Source: Treponema sp.
Lineage (GTDB): Bacteria > Spirochaetota > Spirochaetia > Treponematales > Breznakiellaceae
Assembly: GCA_031283505.1 (NCBI GenBank)
Contig: JAITBO010000157.1
Coordinates: forward strand, 1 to 16,417
Direction of reading: 5' to 3'
DNA length: 16,417 bases
The notes under the pieces were generated by a model, which saw only the letters and a list, made by a program, of their open reading frames with translations, made no database searches and had not been told where the DNA came from. This document shows positions 1 through 6,210 of the stretch, piece by piece; the first letter of the stretch is position 1; each line of letters starts with the position of its first letter. The position numbers and the translations under genes were made by a program.

Positions 1-36
1 TATTATCCCGCAAAACAATAAAGGAGGTGATGTAAG

Positions 37-522
37 ATGAAAAGAAACTTGTTATTTACTATTTTGGTTGCCGCTCTTATCGGTCTGTTCTTTATCGCTT
101 GTGATAATCCGGCTAACGGTGATTCCCCTGTTCCGCCAACCAAGCCCATTCCCAATTCAGACTGGTCCGACACGTTAAATCCCGAAACTACGCTGTCGTT
201 TACGGCAAATGGGGTTACTCTGGGTGGTACTTCTTCCGGTGCTTCAGGCGGCAAAAACTGGTATTGGGGCAGCCTGGACGGTCAAAATTTCTCCATTGAT
301 ATCGTGGAAAATGCTGATGCGATTTTGGCCCTGCTGGATCAGGTGGAAGATAACTGGGGAAGCAACTATACCACTTTGCCTGGCGCAGTCATAGTGGTTT
401 GGACGGTTCCAAATAAAAAAATCGGGTTCCAGCTTCATTACTATGCGGCAGGTGTAGGCAAAGATTACGAAAGACTGATTTGCTGGGGAGTCGGCCAGCC
501 TCACGAGTTTATCCGCGAGTAG
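37..522 (+). CDS. Small secreted lipoprotein, function unknown
   Basis: This encodes a 161-aa protein with a lipoprotein signal peptide: charged MKRN, a hydrophobic stretch at about residues 5-19, and a relaxed spirochaetal lipobox FIAC with the acylated Cys at residue 22. The mature part starts with an Asp/Pro/Ser-rich linker (about 23-45). It continues as a roughly 110-residue domain rich in Gly, Trp and aromatics, with alternating patterns that suggest beta structure. No known domain was recognised. The start is well supported: AAGGAGGTGA at 21-30, six bases before the ATG, is close to a perfect ribosome binding site. The gene stands alone between the window edge and a strong terminator at 562-610. 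The mature protein is probably membrane-anchored, on the periplasmic or outer face; which face cannot be told from sequence. Its role is unknown. Confidence 0.85.
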   Translation: MKRNLLFTILVAALIGLFFIACDNPANGDSPVPPTKPIPNSDWSDTLNPETTLSFTANGVTLGGTSSGASGGKNWYWGSLDGQNFSIDIVENADAILALLDQVEDNWGSNYTTLPGAVIVVWTVPNKKIGFQLHYYAAGVGKDYERLICWGVGQPHEFIRE

Positions 523-561
523 CAGGGTTATAACGACATAATAAGCAAAAACAAAACCTAT

Positions 562-610
562 CGGCGACGGCTTCCCAAATGGGGGGCTGTCGCCGGTTTT
601 TATGCTTTTC
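562..610 (+). terminator. Intrinsic terminator of the lipoprotein gene
   Basis: A 15-bp stem with several G·U wobbles runs from 562-576 to 581-595 with an AAAT loop. It is followed by the T-rich stretch 597-610. It lies 40 bases past the stop codon at 522 and is the clearest rho-independent terminator in the window. Confidence 0.85.
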
Positions 611-634
611 TTGCATTTAAAAAATCGTTATAAT
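606..634 (+). promoter_or_regulatory. Possible promoter for the GH4 gene
   Basis: A perfect TATAAT sits at 629-634, just past the terminator and 75 bases before the GH4 start. The -35 at the right distance (606-611, TTTTCT) is poor, so the call rests on the -10 box and its position. Confidence 0.3.
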
Positions 635-635
635 A

Positions 636-682
636 ACGAGTCTGTTCCAAAACTCCAGGGGCGTTACGGGGGTTCCACCCCC
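636..682 (+). repeat. Half-copy of the dispersed palindrome plus GC hairpin
   Basis: The segment GAGTCTGTTCCAAAACT (636-652) matches one arm of the dispersed palindrome found elsewhere in the window, but no matching second arm follows. A short hairpin with five G pairing to five C around TTCCA (about 668-682) follows. It would lie in the 5' leader of the GH4 gene. Confidence 0.4.
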
Positions 683-708
683 GCCAAAACATCATCATAA
701 GGACCATC

Positions 709-2124
709 ATGAAGAACGATCAGTTGAAAATCTGTTATATAGGCGGCGGTTCCCGCAACTGGGCATGGGTGTTCATGCAGGACTTGGCTTTTGAAAAAGA
801 AATCTCCGGTCTTGTCGAACTCTACGACATAAAACCGGAAGACGCCAGGACCAACGAAGTTATCGGGAATACTCTTATGGAAAGACACAACAAGGGGCGT
901 TGGCTGTTCCATGCCAACGCTTCCCTGCAAGACTCCCTTGAGGGGAGCGATTTTGTGTTTGTTTCTATCCTTCCCGGTGATTTTGAGGAAATGGCGGTAG
1001 ACGTACACGCTCCCGAAAAATACGGCATCTACCAGTCCGTAGGGGACACTGCCGGCGCCGGCGGGATCATCCGGGCTCTCCGTACTATTCCCCTGTTTAG
1101 GGAAATCGCCCAGGCGGTAAAACACTACGCGCCCCGGGCGTGGGTCATTAACTACACCAATCCCATGACCGTCTGTACCCGGACACTGTACAGGGAGTTT
1201 CCGGAAATCAAAGCCTTTGGCTGTTGTCATGAGGTTTTCAACACACAAAAACTGCTGGCAACGGTACTTGAGGAAGCGGGCCTTGCCCCCGCCGACAGTA
1301 TTAAGCGGGAAGACCTTACTACCCGGGTTTTAGGAATCAACCATTTTACCTGGATTGACAGGGCCTCATGGAAAGGAGTTGACATCTTTCCCTATTACAA
1401 AAAATTTGCCGAAAAGTACGCCCAATCGGGTTATAGGGGAGCAAAAGCCGCCACCACCTTTGCGGCGGGCAGCGCGGGGACTCAGGACCCGGACGAGGCG
1501 GTGCGGCTCAAGTATTTTTCTTCCGCAGAACGGGTAAAGCTGGATCTCTTTATCCGCTACGGTCTTATCGCCGCCGCAGGCGACCGGCACCTTGCGGAGT
1601 TCTGCCCCCACTCGTGGTATCTGGCGAACCCTGCCCAAACGGAAAGCTGGGGATTCGCCCTTACCCCGGTGTCCTGGCGTATTGCCAACCGGGAAAAGCT
1701 GATCCGGCAGGCAAGGGCCTACCGGGAGGGTAGGGAAACTATGATTCCTGTTGAATCCGGGGAAGAAGGCATCAAAATTCTGAAGGCTCTCCTGGGTTTG
1801 GGAAACCTTGTTACCAACGTAAATATGCCCAACCGGGGACAAATGCCGGATCTGCCCACCGGCGCCGTAGTGGAAACAAATGCCTCTTTCACCCGCGACA
1901 CTGTGGAGCCTCTGGTGAGCGAAGGTCTGTCCGCCGATGTACGCGCCCTGACGATGCCCCATATCCTGGCCCAGGAAGGGATCATCGAAGCTGTCTTTGA
2001 GCAGGATTGGGAAAAAGCCTTTCGGGTATTTTCCCATGATGCGGCGGTACAATCACTGTCCCTGGAAGACGCCCGCTCTCTTTTTGACGAGATGTGTTCC
2101 AGGACCCAAGTTTCGTTCCGTTGA
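709..2124 (+). CDS. GH4 family NAD/Mn-dependent glycosidase, probable alpha-galacturonidase
   Basis: This 471-aa protein is a clear member of glycoside hydrolase family 4, whose enzymes use NAD+ and a divalent metal in a redox-elimination mechanism. Seen: an N-terminal Rossmann motif ICYIGGGS (about 8-15), NYTNPM at 148-153, CHEV at 173-176, GINHFTW at 209-215 and GDRHLAEF at 291-298. Cys173 and His212 occupy the places of the family's metal ligands. Established knowledge as I recall it: the CHEV tetrad was reported as specific to alpha-galacturonidases (LplD type), while alpha-galactosidases carry CHSV and phospho-glycosidases CNxP. I therefore infer release of galacturonic acid from pectin-derived oligomers. 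There is no signal peptide, so it acts in the cytoplasm. An AAGGA ribosome site lies about seven bases before the ATG. It appears monocistronic, and no uronate transporter or isomerase gene is adjacent. Confidence 0.9.
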   Translation: MKNDQLKICYIGGGSRNWAWVFMQDLAFEKEISGLVELYDIKPEDARTNEVIGNTLMERHNKGRWLFHANASLQDSLEGSDFVFVSILPGDFEEMAVDVHAPEKYGIYQSVGDTAGAGGIIRALRTIPLFREIAQAVKHYAPRAWVINYTNPMTVCTRTLYREFPEIKAFGCCHEVFNTQKLLATVLEEAGLAPADSIKREDLTTRVLGINHFTWIDRASWKGVDIFPYYKKFAEKYAQSGYRGAKAATTFAAGSAGTQDPDEAVRLKYFSSAERVKLDLFIRYGLIAAAGDRHLAEFCPHSWYLANPAQTESWGFALTPVSWRIANREKLIRQARAYREGRETMIPVESGEEGIKILKALLGLGNLVTNVNMPNRGQMPDLPTGAVVETNASFTRDTVEPLVSEGLSADVRALTMPHILAQEGIIEAVFEQDWEKAFRVFSHDAAVQSLSLEDARSLFDEMCSRTQVSFR

Positions 2125-2135
2125 ATTTTTGGATA

Positions 2136-2177
2136 ATAGAGCCGGTTTTAGAACTGAGATTTTGAAACAGGCTCTAT
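2136..2177. repeat. Imperfect palindrome after the GH4 gene
   Basis: ATAGAGCC at 2136-2143 pairs with GGCTCTAT at 2170-2177. The inner arms pair imperfectly with G·U wobbles. This is a divergent copy of the dispersed GAGCCTGTTCCAAAACT palindrome. It sits 12 bases past the stop codon and could act as a 3' end or transcript-stabilising hairpin, but no U-tract follows. Confidence 0.6.
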
Positions 2178-2308
2178 AATTAGAGTCTGTCTATAAAGTC
2201 GGTTACTTTGTGGACAGACCTTGCATTTTCTCACCTAAAAGTTACGAAAATGCAGATTTTAAGGTAGTCTGTCCATAATGTGTCTACATTATGGACAGAC
2301 ACTAATTA
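2177..2308. repeat. 132-bp MITE-like element, copy 1
   Basis: The element is bounded by TAATTAG and CTAATTA and is flanked by TA. It contains three hairpins in series: a GTCTGTC...GACAGAC stem (about 2184-2219), a TGCATTTTC...GAAAATGCA stem (2222-2254) and a CTGTCCATAATG...CATTATGGACAG stem (about 2269-2299). A second copy of exactly the same length lies at 8290-8421 with about ten differences by eye. It has no coding capacity. The TA flanks would fit mobilisation by a mariner/IS630-type transposase, but that is inference. Confidence 0.8.
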
Positions 2309-2311
2309 GGT

Positions 2312-2446
2312 CTAAACTTGACCCGCATTGCGTACGGCTATTTTTCTTTTGTTTCCTCCGTGTAACTCAGAGAACCTCTGGTTCCAAAACTCCGGGGTAT
2401 TTTTTTTAAAACAGATAATGATACCTGAATTGTGGGTCAAGTTTAG
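2312..2446. repeat. 135-bp inverted-repeat-bounded element
   Basis: CTAAACTTGACCC at 2312-2324 is repeated in perfect inverted form at 2434-2446 (13 bp). The interior is non-coding. It includes a small CAGAG/CTCTG hairpin (2368-2380) and a fragment GGTTCCAAAACTCCGGGG matching part of the dispersed palindrome, followed by a T-run. It may be a mini insertion element placed directly beside the 132-bp element. Confidence 0.55.
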
Positions 2447-2467
2447 GATAAACCCGGGGGTACTATT

Positions 2468-5146
2468 TTAAATCGCGGCTCGTTCCAGTTCCACCTGGGC
2501 CGCCGACAAAAGGGCTATGGGTACTGAATAGGAGGAACAGGACACATAGTTAAGCCCCGCGTCCATGCAGAAACGTACAGTGGCGGGATTGGCCCCTTGT
2601 TCGCCGCAGAGACCGCAGACCAGATCGGGCCGGGTAAGCCTGCCCCGTTCCGTTGCCAGAACAATGAGTTCCTTGACCCGGCTTTCCAGAACGCTGAAAG
2701 GGTTATCCGTGATAAGGCCAAAGAGGGTATAATCGGGCATGAAGGCGGCAAAATCATCCCTGGAAATACCCAAAGCGGTCTGGGTCAGATCGTTGGCGCC
2801 GAAGCTGAAGAACCGTCCATATCTGGCAATGTCGCCTGCCCCCAGAGCTGCGGCGGGGAGTTCTATCATAGCGCCTATGCTGTAGGGCACGGGATCCGCT
2901 TTCTTTTCGGCCCGGAGGCTTTCTTCCACATCCGCGATGCCGGGGTAATATGCCCCTTCGATCTTCTTTCCATAGGCGATTAGCTTGAGTTCCGCCGCGT
3001 TCATGATCAGGGGAACCAGGATTTTCGGGTAAACCGCCGTCTTTTCGTCCCTCAGTTTATAGACGGCCTCGAAAACGGCCCGGACCTGCATGGCGTAGAT
3101 CTCCGGAAAGGAGACGGCGATACGACAGCCCCGGTGTCCCAGCATGGGGTTGAATTCCTCAAAAGCTTCAATCCTGGCCGCGATTTCGGCTTTGGAAAAC
3201 TTCCGTTTTTTCACCTGTTCCAGGTGTTTCAGAAAAGCGTTTAGTTCTTCGTCACTGCGGGGGAGGAATTCATGGAACGGCGCGTCCAGAAGCCGTATGG
3301 TCACTTGCCTTCCGGCCATGACCTTGAAGATACAATAGAAATCCTCTTGCTGCATCAGCATAAGCTTGTCCAGAGCGTGTTTCCTGTCTTCCGGGGAACC
3401 GGAAAGGATCAATTCCCGGAATACGTTGATCCGTTCAGCCCCAAGGAACATATGTTCCGTCCGGCAGAGACCTATGCCCTCGGCGCCCAAGGACAGGGCC
3501 AGGGCAGCGTCCCGGGAGGTTTCGGCATTGGCCAGGACATGAAAATCTTTCATAATGCCCTTAGCCAGGGCGATAATATCCAAAAGTCCCGATTCCGCAG
3601 GATTCGGCTCGATGAGTTTGGCGGCTCCCAGGTATACCGAAGGCTGGCCATAATAAGGAACATCCAGGGTGATATAATCCCCTTCGGAAAAGGAGAGATC
3701 CCCCAGGGCCGCCGTTATCCCCCGGATTTTCAGGGCAGGCACCGTCAATGACACCTTCCCGTACTGCCGGGCGATGACCGGCGCATGGGCGGAATAGCCC
3801 CCTTCGGCGCTCAGAACGCCGGAGGAGACTTCTATGGCCTTTACGTCTTCCGCGAAGGAAGCCCTCAGAACCAGGATGAACCGGCTGTCTTCTCCGTCCC
3901 GGAGGGCCTGTTTTCGGGCATCAAGGAGGGCGGCGGTACTGAAATACGCCTTTCCTGTGGCGGCTCCCGGAGCGCCCGCAATCCCGCCTGTCCAGCCCCT
4001 AATGTCATGAACGCCGGAGGGAGCTATGACCGGATGAAGGATGTTGTTAAGTCTGAGGGGATCGATTGCCTTTACTACATAGGCGTTATCTACAATCTTC
4101 CGTTTGGCAAGGTCCAGGAGCAGCTTAATATCCGCCTGAACCGACTTCCAATCCGCCGGACCCTGTTCGATAAACCAGACCTTGCCGGCCTCCGCCACAA
4201 ACCGGATACGCCTGATTTCTTTGAACGTATCTTCCAGGGTCTCGGCAATTTTTTCCAATGTATCGAGTTGATCGGTTTCAAGCCTGTCTATGCTTTGGCC
4301 TTCGGTATCTGTTTCATCGAATTTATCCCGATAGAATTTGCCCTGGAGCTTTTTCTCCCCGGTGATGATATTCCGACTGTAACACTCGCCGGAACAAGAG
4401 TTCCCATAGTGCCCATAGTTTCCGTATACCATAGGCTGAATCATCAAGGCCGTACCGCCGTCCTGATCCTCCAGGGCAATGAGCCTTGAGACATCTTCCA
4501 GGGCGGCAAGAATCTGGATTCCGGCGTTCTCGAAATACCCTTCCGGGAAATACCCGGCAAACATATCCATGTATGCTTCAGCGGTTTTATCAAGAGGAAC
4601 AGGGGCTTCCCGATTGTCCGATTCATTGGAAAGTCCGGCGCTGCCCGGTGTCAGAGCCAGGGCTTTCAAGGCTGCGGTTATTTTCTCTTTTTCCTTTTCC
4701 TTTCCTTCCAGTTCCCTGATACGTTCCTCAACGACAAGTATACCCCGGATATTAACCAGCGTTTTGTAAGCGGCAAATTCTTTACCGGTCCGGGCCATAA
4801 ACCCGCCGATAACCGGCTTTACAAGGCCAAAATTATGAAGGACCGGGTAGCCGGAAACCGCGAGATTAGGGGAAACTACGATTTTGAGGAGCAGGGGATT
4901 TTCCCTGTCCCCCAGTTTTTTTTCCACAATAGCGGCGCACTTGTCCAGAAGGAGGGCGACATCTTCTCCGACAGCTTCTTTTTTTACCGAGGAAGCAAGG
5001 GTGGAATCCAAAATGATTCCCGGCAGAATAGGCAAGCCCAGCTCCGCGAATTTATTGGCCTGGCGTCCCCGGAAACCGAGCAATTCCAGGGCCGTATTTT
5101 TTGGGATTACATCTTTCTGGCTAAAAAAATGAATTCTTTTATCCAT
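2468..5146 (-). CDS. ppdK: PPDK-like PEP-utilising enzyme with degenerate ATP-grasp half
   Basis: The 892-aa protein is collinear with pyruvate phosphate dikinase (C. symbiosum PPDK, about 874 aa), which interconverts pyruvate + ATP + Pi and PEP + AMP + PPi via a phospho-histidine. The phospho-His domain is present as GGYSAHAPVIAR (449-460; His454), replacing the usual GGMTSHAAVVAR. The PEP/pyruvate barrel is intact: CRTEHMF (561-567, Arg562), TIRLLD (616-621, Arg618), NPMLGHRGCR (666-675), MIELP with Glu762, SFGANDLTQ with Asn785/Asp786, and CGLCGE with Cys847. The ATP-grasp half has the right length and fold pattern but has lost its key residues. By my alignment, Arg92 becomes Leu95, Asp321 becomes Arg313, Glu323 becomes Arg315, Gln335 becomes Glu327 and Lys22 becomes Arg. 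ATP-dependent activity is therefore doubtful; a PEP-to-His phosphotransfer remains plausible. An AAGGA ribosome site precedes the ATG. It is the last gene of the cfpA cluster, separated from the preceding gene by a palindrome. The symbol names the family, not proven activity. Confidence 0.88.
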   Translation of the reverse strand: MDKRIHFFSQKDVIPKNTALELLGFRGRQANKFAELGLPILPGIILDSTLASSVKKEAVGEDVALLLDKCAAIVEKKLGDRENPLLLKIVVSPNLAVSGYPVLHNFGLVKPVIGGFMARTGKEFAAYKTLVNIRGILVVEERIRELEGKEKEKEKITAALKALALTPGSAGLSNESDNREAPVPLDKTAEAYMDMFAGYFPEGYFENAGIQILAALEDVSRLIALEDQDGGTALMIQPMVYGNYGHYGNSCSGECYSRNIITGEKKLQGKFYRDKFDETDTEGQSIDRLETDQLDTLEKIAETLEDTFKEIRRIRFVAEAGKVWFIEQGPADWKSVQADIKLLLDLAKRKIVDNAYVVKAIDPLRLNNILHPVIAPSGVHDIRGWTGGIAGAPGAATGKAYFSTAALLDARKQALRDGEDSRFILVLRASFAEDVKAIEVSSGVLSAEGGYSAHAPVIARQYGKVSLTVPALKIRGITAALGDLSFSEGDYITLDVPYYGQPSVYLGAAKLIEPNPAESGLLDIIALAKGIMKDFHVLANAETSRDAALALSLGAEGIGLCRTEHMFLGAERINVFRELILSGSPEDRKHALDKLMLMQQEDFYCIFKVMAGRQVTIRLLDAPFHEFLPRSDEELNAFLKHLEQVKKRKFSKAEIAARIEAFEEFNPMLGHRGCRIAVSFPEIYAMQVRAVFEAVYKLRDEKTAVYPKILVPLIMNAAELKLIAYGKKIEGAYYPGIADVEESLRAEKKADPVPYSIGAMIELPAAALGAGDIARYGRFFSFGANDLTQTALGISRDDFAAFMPDYTLFGLITDNPFSVLESRVKELIVLATERGRLTRPDLVCGLCGEQGANPATVRFCMDAGLNYVSCSSYSVPIALLSAAQVELERAAI

Positions 5147-5179
5147 AGCCGCCGTTCCTTCTTTAAGTAAACAACTTTT

Positions 5180-5232
5180 TTAAAAAAAATTTGAGCCTGT
5201 CCCAAAGCTTCAGTTTTGGGAAAACCTCTCTT
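5180..5232 (-). terminator. Palindrome between the HPr-like and PPDK-like genes, possible terminator
   Basis: This copy of the dispersed palindrome spans 5193-5231, two bases past the stop codon of the minus-strand 306-aa gene. Read on the minus strand, the hairpin ends in GGCTCAAATTTTTTTT, which looks like an intrinsic terminator or attenuator. Its position could lower expression of the PPDK-like gene relative to the two upstream genes. Confidence 0.5.
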
Positions 5233-5233
5233 T

Positions 5234-6154
5234 TTAGAACAATTCTATTACCGTACCAGCCGGCCCCCGCAGGAAGGCTTCAAACTGATGACCGGCGCCC
5301 TGTATCAAATACCGCCGTAATTTAGGCACATCCCTGATCTCCCGGCCCGTGACCGCAAACTGTATGGCGCTTCCGTGTTTTACCTTTCCCCATTTGAAAA
5401 GAGAATTAATGTCGAGGATCCTCTCTCCTTCATAATAAACAGAAACCCGCAATTCAGGATACTTGGCAGTATAACTGGTGATGATCCGCTTCCATGCTTC
5501 CACATTGCCGTTATGAAAGAGTTCGTTTTGTACCACAACGGAATACAGGGGAGTCATCTGCACCGGATTGGAACTCCGGGAAGCGGCGGTCCCTGCCGGC
5601 CCGGGTTTTCCGATCTGCTTAACGGTAAAAGTCCCTGCATACACTTCCTGCGGTATCCCTGGTTTGCCGCCCGCAAAAAGGGCGGCGGCGGTTTCGGCGG
5701 CTTTTTGGCAGATCCCATCGTCCGCCGGCCCTCCGGCTTTTCCCGCATAAATCACCATGAGTTCCCGCTTTCCGGGGATGCCGAAGCTGGCGAGTTCCCC
5801 CGGGACCTTCGGGTTGGCCGTTAAAAGCCCCTTGTCAGGGTGATGGTATGCGGCAACCAAATCAACGGCCTTCCATTTTTCAAATTCTGCCGCCAGTAAA
5901 GCTGGTTCTGCGGCCACGGAAGCCGGATTAAAGGAAACGGCGGCATACTTTAGTTTATCAACCAAAATCATGCGGAGCAGAATCGCTGTCCGTTCACCGG
6001 CAAGCTCCTCGTCTTCCAGTTCAAAGAGAATATCTCCCAGGTTGGCGTTTTCCTCCAAAGTATCAATAATCTTTATTGTTTTTTTTATATATCGTACTGC
6101 GGAATTGAACCCTGCCCGGGTTGCAAGAATTTCCAAATTCGGGTTATTTTCCAT
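5234..6154 (-). CDS. Hypothetical protein with C-terminal HPr-like domain
   Basis: This is a 306-aa cytoplasmic protein with no signal peptide. Residues 1-160 are largely helical in character and unrecognised, and 160-202 is a Gly/Pro/Ala-rich linker. Residues 203-290 follow the order of strands and helices of the PTS phosphocarrier HPr: strand VVVQNEL (206-212), a helix from about 217, strand LRVSVYYEG, then ILDINSLFKWGKVKHGSAIQF (247-266), then a final helix. INSLFK matches the E. coli HPr segment KSLFK around its Ser46 (here Ser251). The canonical HARP active site is not present; His214 in ELFHNGN sits near the right place at the start of the first helix, without the conserved Arg and Pro. 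Its neighbours are cfpA upstream (56-base gap) and the PPDK-like gene downstream. From memory, T. pallidum TP0747 occupies the same position. The HPr assignment is by eye and is the uncertain part; that the gene is real is well supported. Confidence 0.8.
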   Translation of the reverse strand: MENNPNLEILATRAGFNSAVRYIKKTIKIIDTLEENANLGDILFELEDEELAGERTAILLRMILVDKLKYAAVSFNPASVAAEPALLAAEFEKWKAVDLVAAYHHPDKGLLTANPKVPGELASFGIPGKRELMVIYAGKAGGPADDGICQKAAETAAALFAGGKPGIPQEVYAGTFTVKQIGKPGPAGTAASRSSNPVQMTPLYSVVVQNELFHNGNVEAWKRIITSYTAKYPELRVSVYYEGERILDINSLFKWGKVKHGSAIQFAVTGREIRDVPKLRRYLIQGAGHQFEAFLRGPAGTVIELF

Positions 6155-6210
6155 ATCCGAACCTTTTCCTGTTTTTCAGAAAAAACACTCCCATTTTTTA
6201 TTGCCTCCGG

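Noticed and set aside
1366..2052. 228-codon minus-strand frame opposite the GH4 gene
   Set aside because: Antisense shadow of a well-supported GH4 coding sequence.
3785..4489. 234-codon plus-strand open frame opposite the PPDK-like gene
   Set aside because: The minus-strand frame encodes a continuous PPDK homologue over the same bases; this is a shadow frame.
2468..5146. Sequencing error as the cause of the missing ATP-grasp residues
   Set aside because: The reading frame is continuous, flanking segments align in register, and the changes are scattered single residues rather than a shifted block.
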